Part shown: piece by piece, positions 17,762 to 26,803 of the stretch | How positions within the stretch are numbered: the first letter of the stretch is position 1 | Layout: every line of letters starts with the position of its first letter | Origin: Pricia antarctica | GTDB lineage: Bacteria; Bacteroidota; Bacteroidia; Flavobacteriales; Flavobacteriaceae | DNA: 64,000 bases | NCBI RefSeq assembly: GCF_900101815.1 | Contig: NZ_FNAO01000004.1 | Span: 1-64,000 of the forward strand | Direction of reading: 5' to 3' | The notes under the pieces: model-generated | What the model was told of the DNA's origin: nothing | Seen by the model: only the letters and a program-made list of their open reading frames with translations | Database searches by the model: none | Program-made: the position numbers and the translations under genes

Positions 17762-20700
17762 TCAATACCTCCGCATAAAATCCTCTTTAAGAACTTTCCT
17801 TAAATAAAACAACAGTTCCTCCGCATTATCACGGGAAAATACCATCGGCGGTTTGATTTTAAGTACATTATGATCCGGGCCGTCGGTGCTCATTAGAATG
17901 CCATAGTCTTTCATGCGGTTGGCCAAATAATTGGCCTTATCGCTCAGCGGGTTCATTTCGATATCGACAAGTTCAACGCCTAAAAACAGCCCTTGCCCGC
18001 GAACATCGCCGATAATCGGAAAATCCTTGGCCAGATTTTTTAATCCTGATTTCAAAAATTCACCGACTTGTAGGGCGTGTTCCTGTAAGTTTTCTCGCTT
18101 GACCGTTCGCAATACCTCGGCCCCGATGGCACAGGAAACGGGATTTCCGCCAAAGGTGTTGAAATACTCCATACCATTGGCAAATTTTGCCGCGACTTCT
18201 TGTGTACAGGCGACCGCGGCCAGTGGGTGACCGTTGCCCAAAGGCTTGCCGATGGTCACGATATCGGGTACGACCTGGTGCAATTGAAACCCCCAAAAGA
18301 ACTTGCCTACACGCCCGCACCCCACTTGTACTTCATCTGAAATACAGAGTCCGCCAGCCTTTCGAACATAATCGTATGCCTTCTCCAAAAACCCTTCCGG
18401 CAATTCGATCTGTCCCCCGCAGCTAATAATGGGTTCGACGATCAGTGCGCCAAGCCCTCGGCCTTTTTTATGTATGGCATCGATTTGAATTTGGACTTCC
18501 CCCGCATAACGGTATCCGGTATTTTCGCCCCGATATTTCCCCCGAAAGGCATCGGGAAGGGGGAAGATATGGGTGTGCTCGGGAGCACCTTGCCCGCCTT
18601 TGCCATCAAATTTATAGGAACTAATATCGATGGTGCTATTCGTATTGCCATGGTACCCGACTGCGGATGCGATAATGTCCCGCTCACCGGTAAAGGCCTT
18701 GACCATGCGTATGGCCAGTTCGTTCGCCTCGCTTCCCGAATTCACAAAATGGAGTACCGAAAGTTCGGGCGGTAAAGTTTCCAGCAATTCTTGAGCCAGC
18801 GTGTTAATAGTATCGTGCAAATATCGGGAATTGGTGTTAATCAACGCCATCTGCTCCTGTCCCGCCTTGACCACGGCCGGATGTTCATGTCCCACATGGG
18901 CTACATTGTTCACGGTGTCGAGGTATTTTCGACCGTATTGATCGATCAGGTATTGGCCCGCCCCCCGAACCATTTTAATGGGCACCTCATATTGCAGGCT
19001 CAGGCTTTTGCCCAGATGTTGTTTTCGATATTCGATTAGTTGATCGTTCGATGCTGTTTTGGTCGGTTGGAGTATTACGGACTTAAACAAAAAATTAGGA
19101 TCTGGACAGATACTTTTCCACACCTCAATCTGGTTGAAATATCCAACACCGGGAAAATCGATGGTATATCCGAGCATCGACAAGATAACCTGAAAGTGGA
19201 GGTGGGGCGCCCAATTTCCGTTTTCTTCCGGATGACCCAAATACCCGATGTCTTCTCCTTTATTGACGAACTGGCCTACTTCCTTTTTATGAATCGAAGC
19301 TACGGATAAATGCCCATAAAGCGTAAAAAACTCAAAATTTTCGGTTTTGTGTTTTAGGATGATCAGTCCCCCATACTCCTTATGCCCGGCATCGTTTACT
19401 GACGTCATCACCTCGCCGTCGAACAGGGCGTTTACCCTAGTGCCAACTGGCAGCCAAAAATCTACTCCTAAATGGATGGTCCGATTTTCGGGTCCGCTGT
19501 TGCCGATTCGGCCATACTCAGAAGTGGTGTAAACGTTTCGAGGTTCTAGATAGCCCCCGGCAATTAGTTTATCGGGATGTTTTTTTTGCAACCTATCCAT
19601 CTTAAACTGAAAAAGTTCCAAGTCATCGAAATCGACTTGTTGGCCCAGCCATTTACTCGAAACGCTAAGGTCTAACCGATGTGCCTCGGTTTGGTCGACC
19701 GTAGGAAATAGTTCCGATAGCCGAAACGTGTTTTGTCCGGCCCAATTTTTAAATTCCGATTCGTGGGGGTGCGGAATAAACCCGCAAGCCTGGCGAAAAC
19801 TGTAATGGGCAAAATCGGTAGGTAGGGCATACCATTTTTCGAGCAATGCCCAAGCCGGTTTGTCGCTGACCAGCAAGTAGGCATTATCGGGCACTTCGCG
19901 CTTACTTATTGCGGCTTTAGTTACCGAGATGACCAATCGCATGGCGATGGCATTGTAAAGGTGTTCCAATTCCCTTTCTTCCAGGGTAAATTGGGAATGG
20001 TAGCCTTTTACAATAGGAAGGGCAGCTTCCAAAGGATCGTTATGCCCCATGATGGCGTAGGCGCATGCAATGGCCAAATCATTGATGATTTGGGTATGTA
20101 TGGCATCCCCATAATCTATGGCCGCCTTGACCGTTGGATGCATAAGATCATCGGAAACCACGATATTTAAATCGTTGGCATCATTGTGCACGACCGCTTT
20201 TCGAAGCTTGATGTACGCACTTTGCGCCATTTCGAAATCCTCCTGAAATGAAGCCAGTATCTTTCTTTCTTTTTCGTTGAATAGATCTAGATGGGATGTG
20301 GTCCAAAGCGATGCTGCGATATCCCATTCAAATTTCCGATGGGCCTGTGGGTGGTCAAAACCCTGCAAGGCCTGGGTCAATTTGCCGCATTGTTCACCCA
20401 GACTATGCCGAAGATCGTCTAATTGAGGAATGACATCGCTCCAAATCCGTCCGGTTACCCATGTGAGCAAACGTACCATTCTCGGGTTTCCCTGGTCATC
20501 GATAAATGATGAAATGGCGTTTCCCTTTGTATCGATACTAACCTTGGGCGCAATCAGGCCGTTTCCGTTTCGAGCTACATGCCGTAAAATTTGTTGTTGA
20601 AAATCGAGATACTCCTGATTCTCATCGGGACGCGATATTTTTAGGATAAATCCTTCCCCTGCATCCACTTTTATCCTAAAATTTAGATCGAGATAGCCGG

Positions 20701-20791
20701 GTAGAGGAGAAGATTTTCCGCTGACGTTAAAAAGCTTTTGGGCTATGATCTCCGCTTGTTGGGGTGTTATTTTAATGGCGTTAAAGTTCAT
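17762..20791 (-). CDS. Kinase / M23 / class III aminotransferase (phospholyase-like) fusion protein
   Basis: The protein starts at ATG 20791, which overlaps the lepB stop as ATGA, and has 1009 residues. Domain 1 (about 1-340) is an aminoglycoside-phosphotransferase-type kinase with AVVHNDANDLNIVV and AAIDYGDA. Domain 2 (about 430-560) is M23-like with HLGVDFW and PHLHFQ. Domain 3 (about 590-1009) is a class III aminotransferase fold with FVNSGSEANELAIRMV, EPIISCGGQIELP, ISDEVQVGCGRVG and the PLP lysine in GKPLGNGHP. Human hydroxylysine kinase and the AGXT2L1/2 phospholyases have folds 1 and 3, so a kinase-then-lyase pathway on an amino alcohol or hydroxylysine is a reasonable inference. It is the last gene of the parA-lepB run and translationally coupled to lepB. 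No signal peptide is visible, so the M23 part would be cytoplasmic and may be structural. Confidence 0.85.
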   Translation of the reverse strand: MNFNAIKITPQQAEIIAQKLFNVSGKSSPLPGYLDLNFRIKVDAGEGFILKISRPDENQEYLDFQQQILRHVARNGNGLIAPKVSIDTKGNAISSFIDDQGNPRMVRLLTWVTGRIWSDVIPQLDDLRHSLGEQCGKLTQALQGFDHPQAHRKFEWDIAASLWTTSHLDLFNEKERKILASFQEDFEMAQSAYIKLRKAVVHNDANDLNIVVSDDLMHPTVKAAIDYGDAIHTQIINDLAIACAYAIMGHNDPLEAALPIVKGYHSQFTLEERELEHLYNAIAMRLVISVTKAAISKREVPDNAYLLVSDKPAWALLEKWYALPTDFAHYSFRQACGFIPHPHESEFKNWAGQNTFRLSELFPTVDQTEAHRLDLSVSSKWLGQQVDFDDLELFQFKMDRLQKKHPDKLIAGGYLEPRNVYTTSEYGRIGNSGPENRTIHLGVDFWLPVGTRVNALFDGEVMTSVNDAGHKEYGGLIILKHKTENFEFFTLYGHLSVASIHKKEVGQFVNKGEDIGYLGHPEENGNWAPHLHFQVILSMLGYTIDFPGVGYFNQIEVWKSICPDPNFLFKSVILQPTKTASNDQLIEYRKQHLGKSLSLQYEVPIKMVRGAGQYLIDQYGRKYLDTVNNVAHVGHEHPAVVKAGQEQMALINTNSRYLHDTINTLAQELLETLPPELSVLHFVNSGSEANELAIRMVKAFTGERDIIASAVGYHGNTNSTIDISSYKFDGKGGQGAPEHTHIFPLPDAFRGKYRGENTGYRYAGEVQIQIDAIHKKGRGLGALIVEPIISCGGQIELPEGFLEKAYDYVRKAGGLCISDEVQVGCGRVGKFFWGFQLHQVVPDIVTIGKPLGNGHPLAAVACTQEVAAKFANGMEYFNTFGGNPVSCAIGAEVLRTVKRENLQEHALQVGEFLKSGLKNLAKDFPIIGDVRGQGLFLGVELVDIEMNPLSDKANYLANRMKDYGILMSTDGPDHNVLKIKPPMVFSRDNAEELLFYLRKVLKEDFMRRY

Positions 20792-22506
20792 TTTTTGGCC
20801 CGCCGCCTTTTCCACAGCCAACTTCCCACAAAATAGGCCACTAATGCGATTAAAAAATACTTAAAATATGACACCGGTTCGCCGCTGCCATTGACGGTCG
20901 TGAAGATCCGATTCCACCTTGGTTTCCACTTCCAGGGACTGTTCGGCTGACCTTTGGCATTGACGAAATTGTCGAAACTCGCCCAAATAAAAATCGGAGT
21001 GCCTACAATATGATTTTCCGGTACGTATCCCCAAGCACGACTGTCTTCGGAGTGGTCACGGTTGTCGCCCATCATCCAATAATAATCCTGCTTGAAGGTG
21101 TAGGAATCCGCTACTTCTCCGTTCAATTTAATCTGGTTGCCTGCAATACTAATGGTATTGCCTTCATATTCGCGGATGATTTTTTTGTACAGGGGCAAAA
21201 CCTTTAGATTCAGTGCCACCGTTTTTCCTTTTTCGGGGATATAGATGGGCCCCATCTGATCATAATTCCACGGATAATTTACATTTTGCGGGAAGTTGTT
21301 TCCACCCTGTCTTCCTTTTGGGTCTACCTCTCTTGTTACCGAATCTATGGAGGATTCTTTTCTGAGTTTGGCAACCATTTCGTCGGTTAGCGGTGCCGTT
21401 CGCTCCCGACCGGTTTCCTCTTTTAAGGCTATCCCATTTTTTCGGACCACTTCAATGGGTATTCCATCGGATTTTGTATACACATCAAATTGGCCGTCCG
21501 GTCGTTTTCTAAATCCTATGGAATAGGGGTTTATGGCGTTAGCTTGCTGCTGATTCAAAGCTCCTACGATATACTTGCGTTCAAAACCTTCGGCACCTAC
21601 ACTTTCCAGTATTTTTGAGGAGACTCCCTTTTGGGCATAAATAGTGTAATCGTATTGGGGTTTCGCCCGGTCGGAGAGCTGCAATTGCTTGCCGTTTATG
21701 TAGACATAGCCATCGATTACGGCCAGAGAATCTCCCGGAATCCCGACACAGCGCTTGACATAATTCGATTTTTTGTCGATCGGTTTATCAACGCCCTTTT
21801 CCTTTTTAAAAAATTGGCGTACCGTATCCGCGGGCCAGCTAAACACTACGATATCATTTCTATCGACCTTGGTAAAACCGGGCAAACGGAAATAGGGTAG
21901 CTGTGGTTTGCTGAGATAGGATTTTACCCCCAAAACGGGAAGGGTATCGTGCACCATCGGCGCGGCCACCGTAGTCATTGGTGCACGGGCGCCATAGTTG
22001 AACTTACTTACAAAAAGAAGATCGCCCACCCGCAGCGTTCGCTCGAGCGAAGGCGTGGGGATTACGTAGGGCTGAATAAAATAGGTATGCACCAGGGTTG
22101 CGGCAATTACTGCAAAGGCGATGCTACTGACCCACTCACCGGTCGCGGTTTTGGGGTGCAGGTCTCGATTTTCGACATATTTGACGTCGAGCGCATAGTT
22201 TACATAATAGATATAGAACCCCAGAGTAAGAATCACGAGCCAGGTTTCCCCCAAACTGTTTCTCCCAAAACTTCGGATGGTCTCTATCCAAATAATGGGA
22301 AACATCAAGAGGTTGATTATGGGGATGAATAGGAGTATCGTCCACCATGTAGGCCGATTGATGATTTTCATCAGTATAATGGCATTGTAAATGGGTACGG
22401 CCGCCTCCCAAGCCTGTCTGCCGGCTTTCACATATAATTTCCAGGTGCCCAAAAAGTGGATGACCTGTATGATGAGAATGAATATGATCCACTGTATTGC
22501 GTCCAT
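20788..22506 (-). CDS. lepB: Signal peptidase I
   Basis: A 572-residue Bacteroidota-type leader peptidase, longer than the proteobacterial enzyme. Four or so hydrophobic segments occupy residues 1-150. The catalytic serine lies in IPTPSLERTLRVGDLLFVSK; a leucine follows the serine where methionine is usual. The lysine lies in NYVKRCVGIPGDS. The conserved GDNRDHSEDSRAWGYVP box follows. A large insertion separates the lysine region from that box, and a final membrane helix plus basic tail (WLWKRRRAKK) ends the protein. It cleaves Sec and Tat signal peptides at the outer face of the inner membrane. It lies 32 bases after dapB. Confidence 0.95.
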   Translation of the reverse strand: MDAIQWIIFILIIQVIHFLGTWKLYVKAGRQAWEAAVPIYNAIILMKIINRPTWWTILLFIPIINLLMFPIIWIETIRSFGRNSLGETWLVILTLGFYIYYVNYALDVKYVENRDLHPKTATGEWVSSIAFAVIAATLVHTYFIQPYVIPTPSLERTLRVGDLLFVSKFNYGARAPMTTVAAPMVHDTLPVLGVKSYLSKPQLPYFRLPGFTKVDRNDIVVFSWPADTVRQFFKKEKGVDKPIDKKSNYVKRCVGIPGDSLAVIDGYVYINGKQLQLSDRAKPQYDYTIYAQKGVSSKILESVGAEGFERKYIVGALNQQQANAINPYSIGFRKRPDGQFDVYTKSDGIPIEVVRKNGIALKEETGRERTAPLTDEMVAKLRKESSIDSVTREVDPKGRQGGNNFPQNVNYPWNYDQMGPIYIPEKGKTVALNLKVLPLYKKIIREYEGNTISIAGNQIKLNGEVADSYTFKQDYYWMMGDNRDHSEDSRAWGYVPENHIVGTPIFIWASFDNFVNAKGQPNSPWKWKPRWNRIFTTVNGSGEPVSYFKYFLIALVAYFVGSWLWKRRRAKK

Positions 22507-22538
22507 TGAAAAAGGGTATTGGATTAATTATTACTGAC

Positions 22539-23240
22539 TTACTTCAAATCAAGCACATCTTTCATGGTGAACACGCCGGTTTTTCCCTGAATCCATTCCG
22601 CTGCGATTACCGCGCCTAGGGCAAAGCCTTCACGATTGTGGGCGGTGTGCTTTATTTCTAGACTGTCGACCTTGCTCTCGTAATCGACGGTATGCGTACC
22701 CGGGGTATCGCCTATTCGTTTGGATGAAATGGGGATTTCTGCGGTATCGACATGGCCCAATTTCCAAGTTTTGTAAGCGCTGTTTTCGATAATACCTTCC
22801 GCTAGGGTGATGGCCGTTCCGCTTGGGGCATCCAATTTTTGGGTGTGATGGATTTCTTCCATAGAAACCTTATATTGATCCAAGTTGCGCATCATTCGTG
22901 CCAACTGCTTGTTCAGTTCGAAAAAAACGTTGACACCAAGACTAAAATTGGAGGCATAAATAAAGGCACCGTTTTTTTTATGGCATAAAGCGACGGCATC
23001 GTCAAACTTTTCGAGCCATCCCGTGGTACCTGATATCACGGGAACACCGTTTTCGATACACCCCGAAATATTGCCAAATGCGGCATCGGGCATGCTGAAA
23101 TCGATGGCGACATCCATTTTGGAATAATCGAAATCCCCGGAATCCACATCGATTTTAGCCACGATATTGTGGTCTCTGTTTTGGGCGACCGACTCGATCA
23201 TCTTCCCCATTTTTCCGTATCCGAAGAGTGCAATGTTCAT
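22539..23240 (-). CDS. dapB: 4-hydroxy-tetrahydrodipicolinate reductase
   Basis: A 233-residue DapB with the N-terminal dinucleotide motif MNIALFGYGKMGKMI, the substrate-binding segment EEIHHTQKLDAPSGTA with the catalytic histidines and lysine, and the C-terminal HTAHNREGFALGA. It reduces the diaminopimelate/lysine pathway intermediate with NAD(P)H. It lies between the DUF5683 gene and lepB, the order common to flavobacteria, and is probably part of the parA-lepB transcript. Confidence 0.95.
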   Translation of the reverse strand: MNIALFGYGKMGKMIESVAQNRDHNIVAKIDVDSGDFDYSKMDVAIDFSMPDAAFGNISGCIENGVPVISGTTGWLEKFDDAVALCHKKNGAFIYASNFSLGVNVFFELNKQLARMMRNLDQYKVSMEEIHHTQKLDAPSGTAITLAEGIIENSAYKTWKLGHVDTAEIPISSKRIGDTPGTHTVDYESKVDSLEIKHTAHNREGFALGAVIAAEWIQGKTGVFTMKDVLDLK

Positions 23241-23264
23241 TTGAATTGTTACTTTTTTGTTTAT

Positions 23265-23918
23265 CTAAAACTTAACCACCACAGCCATCCCATAGTTCGG
23301 AAGATTCGTTACCGGGTCAAGATCCAAAAAGGGCTGCATATCAAAGCTCAGGTCTTCATCTACATTGAATTGCTTCAGGTGGGCATCTACATTGGCATCT
23401 ACAATATTTAATATGTAGACGGCTATCGCTCCAACCAGCCATAAATCTCGATCGCGTTGAAAGCGCTCTTGAGCGCCCTGTAAATCTCCAAGGTCTTGAG
23501 TGGGTATTTGTCCTTGACCATTGAAAAAATCATAATATTCGTCATCAATAAAACCTGCCTGTCTTCTTTTAAAGGCCGTTCGAAAACTTTGATATTGATT
23601 GTCATTATAAATATATCCATAAATAGCACCACCTAGAACCCCCCAGACAAGCGGTGTTTTCCAGTAGCGCTTGTTATAAATTTGTCCCAATCCGGGAAAT
23701 ACGGCCGATAAAAAGGCCGCTTTACTGGGTGCTAATGGGTTGATGCTTACCTTTTTCTTCTTTAAAGTATCGACAATGATAATTCCCTCTTTTTTCAAAT
23801 CGTTTTGAAAGGAATCGATTTCTTGATCGTTGGTATGGGGAATACTATCTTGCTCTTGTGCGCTGCCCACTAGCGCAAAAAGAACAAATAAAAGTACCGT
23901 AAACAGGAATTTACTCAC
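23265..23918 (-). CDS. DUF5683 domain-containing protein
   Basis: About 217 residues, starting at GTG 23918 (or TTG 23921; no ATG is available). A signal peptide (LFTVLLFVLFALVGSAQ) is followed by a Ser/Asp-rich linker. The core is NPLAPSKAAFLSAVFPGLGQ, then YNKRYWKTPLVWGVLGGAIY and a further hydrophobic segment WLVGAIAVYILNIVDANVDA. This is the usual DUF5683 pattern of a Bacteroidota envelope protein with the SAxxPGLGQ motif. Function is unknown. It overlaps the parB stop by several bases, which suggests translational coupling. Confidence 0.85.
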   Translation of the reverse strand: MSKFLFTVLLFVLFALVGSAQEQDSIPHTNDQEIDSFQNDLKKEGIIIVDTLKKKKVSINPLAPSKAAFLSAVFPGLGQIYNKRYWKTPLVWGVLGGAIYGYIYNDNQYQSFRTAFKRRQAGFIDDEYYDFFNGQGQIPTQDLGDLQGAQERFQRDRDLWLVGAIAVYILNIVDANVDAHLKQFNVDEDLSFDMQPFLDLDPVTNLPNYGMAVVVKF

Positions 23919-24816
23919 CAAGTATCAATTTTTTGATGCGTTTGAACTCTTCTTGGGAATGGAACGGGATGGTTATTTTTCCATTGCCTTTGTCGGAAGC
24001 CGTAATAGCGACCTTAACGGATAGGTGTTCGGTAAATTTATCAAGGTTTTCTGTGGCGAAACCAGGAGTTGTAGGAGTTTTTTTAACATTTTTACCGCTA
24101 TCTTCCTTCCCTTCACGATAGTCCTTGACCGCCCGTTCGGTATTGCGGACGGACAGATTTTGGCCCACAATTTTCTCGTAGAGTGCAATCTGGTCGGTTT
24201 TTTTGTCAATATTCACCAAAGCTCTACCATGACCCATACTTAGAAAACCATCACGTATCCCGGTTTGTATAATGGGGTCTAACTTTAGCAAACGCATGTA
24301 ATTGGTAATTGTGGAGCGTTTTTTTCCCACCCGCTCGCTCATTTTTTCCTGGGTCAACTGTATTTCATCGATCAGGCGTTGGTACGAAAGGGCTATTTCG
24401 ATGGGATCCAGGTCTTGCCGTTGAATATTTTCGACCAAGGCCATTTCAAGGGATTCTTGATCGTTCGCAATACGGATATACGCGGGAATCGTTTGCAATC
24501 CGACCAGACGAGACGCCCGATACCTTCGCTCCCCGGAAACCAATTGGAATTTGTTAAAATCCATTTTCCGGACGGTAATCGGTTGAATGACGCCCAATTC
24601 CCGAATTGAACCGGCCAGTTCGTGTAAAGCCTCATCGTTAAAATTGGAACGCGGCTGAAACGGGTTCACTTCAATAGCCGCGATATCAAGCTCAACGATA
24701 TTACCGACTACTTTGTCCGCATTACGATCTGTGGCTGTCTGAATGTCGTTATCGGGGTCCTTTAAGAGTGCGGAGAGTCCACGCCCGAGTGCTTGTTTTT
24801 TGGTTGCCTTCGCCAT
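23911..24816 (-). CDS. parB: Chromosome partitioning protein ParB
   Basis: A 301-residue ParB/Spo0J. The N-terminus AKATKKQALGRGLSALL is the typical ParA-interacting tail. The CTPase/ParB box reads VSGERRYRASRLVG, and a helix-turn-helix follows in LTQEKMSERVGKKRSTITNY. The C-terminal dimer domain includes LSVKVAITASDKGNGKITI. It nucleates on parS sites and with ParA segregates the origin region. It follows parA by 21 bases. No parS-like palindrome is visible in this window. Confidence 0.95.
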   Translation of the reverse strand: MAKATKKQALGRGLSALLKDPDNDIQTATDRNADKVVGNIVELDIAAIEVNPFQPRSNFNDEALHELAGSIRELGVIQPITVRKMDFNKFQLVSGERRYRASRLVGLQTIPAYIRIANDQESLEMALVENIQRQDLDPIEIALSYQRLIDEIQLTQEKMSERVGKKRSTITNYMRLLKLDPIIQTGIRDGFLSMGHGRALVNIDKKTDQIALYEKIVGQNLSVRNTERAVKDYREGKEDSGKNVKKTPTTPGFATENLDKFTEHLSVKVAITASDKGNGKITIPFHSQEEFKRIKKLILGE

Positions 24817-24837
24817 TGCGTTGCGGTTACTTTATTT

Positions 24838-25611
24838 TTAAACTACTGCCTTGTTTTTTGTTAAGACCTCATTGGCCAGGTTCAGATAGTTGGCCGCGCC
24901 CTTGCTACTGGCGTCGTACTTAATAATGCTCTCGCCGTAGCTGGGGGCCTCGCTCAAACGCACATTGCGCTGTATGATGGTATCAAAGACCATATCGGAA
25001 AAATGCTTGCGCACCTCTTCGACCACTTGGTTCGACAGTCGTAAACGGGAGTCGAACATGGTCAATAGCATACCTTCGATATCGAGATCGGGATTGTGTA
25101 TTTTTTGGATACTTTTGATCGTATTCAAGAGCTTGCCCAAGCCTTCAAGGGCAAAATATTCACACTGTATGGGAATAATTACCGAATCGGCCGAGGTCAG
25201 GGCATTTAAGGTCAAAAGACCCAATGAGGGCGCACAATCGATAAGAATATAATCATAGCTATCCCGCAAATCGGCAATGGCTTCCTTCATTTTGTATTCC
25301 CGTCTATCTTTGTCGACCAGTTCAATTTCAACGGCAACGAGATCGATGTGCGCGGGAATTAGATCGAGGTTTGGGGAGTCGGTAGCAATGATAATTTCCT
25401 TTGCGGTAACGCTATGTTCAAGCAACTGATAGGTTCCCAACTCCACGGTGTCGACGTCGATACCAAGTCCCGAAGTGGCATTCGCCTGGGGATCTGCATC
25501 GATCAGCAGTACCTTCTTCTCCAATACCCCCAACGAGGCGGCGAGATTGACCGTCGTGGTCGTTTTTCCCACACCCCCCTTTTGGTTCGCAATAGCAATA
25601 ATCTTGCCCAT
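24838..25611 (-). CDS. parA: Chromosome partitioning ATPase ParA (Soj)
   Basis: A 257-residue ParA. The deviant Walker A GKIIAIANQKGGVGKTTT lies at residues 2-19 and the Walker A' segment LIDADPQANATSGLG near residue 40. The DNA-binding surface region and C-terminal EAPSYGESIIKYDASSKGA are typical of Soj-like proteins without an N-terminal DNA-binding domain. It is first in the minus-strand run parA-parB-DUF5683-dapB-lepB-fusion enzyme. An upstream gap of about 114 bases probably carries the promoter. Confidence 0.96.
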   Translation of the reverse strand: MGKIIAIANQKGGVGKTTTTVNLAASLGVLEKKVLLIDADPQANATSGLGIDVDTVELGTYQLLEHSVTAKEIIIATDSPNLDLIPAHIDLVAVEIELVDKDRREYKMKEAIADLRDSYDYILIDCAPSLGLLTLNALTSADSVIIPIQCEYFALEGLGKLLNTIKSIQKIHNPDLDIEGMLLTMFDSRLRLSNQVVEEVRKHFSDMVFDTIIQRNVRLSEAPSYGESIIKYDASSKGAANYLNLANEVLTKNKAVV

Positions 25612-25725
25612 TATCCGTTTAAATTAGGGGGTAAAAATACGATTATTTACCATGCCTTCGAAACCATTTTGTTAACACGAAGTGAACAACGCTACCGTTT
25701 TGTGTTAAAGTTGGTTAAGGGGCGG

Positions 25726-26064
25726 CTACTCTTTTGCAGGTTGCTTCAAGCTATCCTCATACTCGATCAAGTAGATTTCCTCGTTCTTTTTCTTGAGGTA
25801 GTAGTGTTCCCGCGCGAATTTCTCGAGTTCTTCGGGATCGGAAAGTTTTTTAAGGACTTTTTTATCCTCTGCAATTTCAGTTTTTAGGAATTCCTGTTGT
25901 TTTTCGAGCTTTTTTATTTCCTTTCGGAGTTCTAAGTGGATGAGCAGGGAATTGGTATCAAAAAAAATCATCCAAATAACAAAAACGGTCAAAACCAATA
26001 CGTACATATTGGTAAAGACCTTGAACCATTTCTTTTTTCGTAAATCCTTCAATCCCATATTCAT
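25726..26064 (-). CDS. FtsB/DivIC-like septum formation initiator
   Basis: A 112-residue bitopic protein. A short basic cytoplasmic start (MGLKDLRKKKWFK) leads to one membrane helix (MYVLVLTVFVIWMIFF). A periplasmic coiled coil (LELRKEIKKLEKQQEFLKTE) follows, then the DivIC-type motif FAREHYYLKKKNEEIYLI. The family links FtsL/FtsQ-type divisome proteins at the septum. Start could be ATG 26064 or 26058. It follows udk on the same strand after about 48 bases, the usual flavobacterial neighbourhood. Confidence 0.88.
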   Translation of the reverse strand: MNMGLKDLRKKKWFKVFTNMYVLVLTVFVIWMIFFDTNSLLIHLELRKEIKKLEKQQEFLKTEIAEDKKVLKKLSDPEELEKFAREHYYLKKKNEEIYLIEYEDSLKQPAKE

Positions 26065-26112
26065 CCTAGCTTAATAGGAAACAATCGTATCCACCCTCAA
26101 ATTCTAATCATC

Positions 26113-26721
26113 CTAATCCAGTTTCTCATTGATGATCGTTCGTACCATATCAACTGCCACAGTGTTGTATTTATTGTTCGGGATGATAATATCTGCATAT
26201 TCTTTGCTGGGTTCGATGAATTGCAGGTGCATGGGCTTGATGTTCGTCTGGTATTTGTCAAGGGTCTCGTCGAGGTTCCAGCCGCGTTCGTTGACATCCC
26301 TTTTTAATCTTCGGATGAGCCGCTCGTCGGAGTCGGCATGGACGAATATTTTGATATCGAGCATTTTCCGGATCTGTGCGCTGGTCAAAATAAGGATACC
26401 TTCAACAATCAAAACCTTGCTAGGAGATATTGGGATGCTCTTGTCCGTGCGATTGCATTCCAAAAAAGAATAGACCGGTTGTTGGATAGATTTTCCGGCT
26501 TTCAGCAGTTTGAGGTGTTCTTCGAGCAATTCAAAATCGATGGACTGCGGATGGTCAAAGTTGGTCATGCGACGGTCGGACAAGGATAGGTGCGAAAGGT
26601 CTTTGTAGTAGGAATCCTGAGAAATCACGCCGACTTCCCCGTCCGGTAGCTCATTGATGATCTGGTTTACGACCGTTGTTTTTCCGCAGCCGGTGCCGCC
26701 CGCGATTCCTATAATTAACAT
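26113..26721 (-). CDS. udk: Uridine kinase
   Basis: A 202-residue P-loop kinase. Walker A is GIAGGTGCGKTTVVNQII near residue 5, with the nucleoside-binding DSYYKD and FDHPQSIDF. VLIVEGILIL and the lid arginines RLIRRLKRDVNERG also match uridine kinase. It phosphorylates uridine and cytidine using ATP or GTP in pyrimidine salvage. Length agrees with bacterial Udk. It precedes the FtsB-like gene on the same strand. Confidence 0.95.
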   Translation of the reverse strand: MLIIGIAGGTGCGKTTVVNQIINELPDGEVGVISQDSYYKDLSHLSLSDRRMTNFDHPQSIDFELLEEHLKLLKAGKSIQQPVYSFLECNRTDKSIPISPSKVLIVEGILILTSAQIRKMLDIKIFVHADSDERLIRRLKRDVNERGWNLDETLDKYQTNIKPMHLQFIEPSKEYADIIIPNNKYNTVAVDMVRTIINEKLD

Positions 26722-26803
26722 GCTGCTTGAATTTTTTCCAAAAGTAGGAAAAGAAAATAGACCGCCGGACCTCTAGAGCCAAGAACCAGGACCGGATGTA
26801 TTA

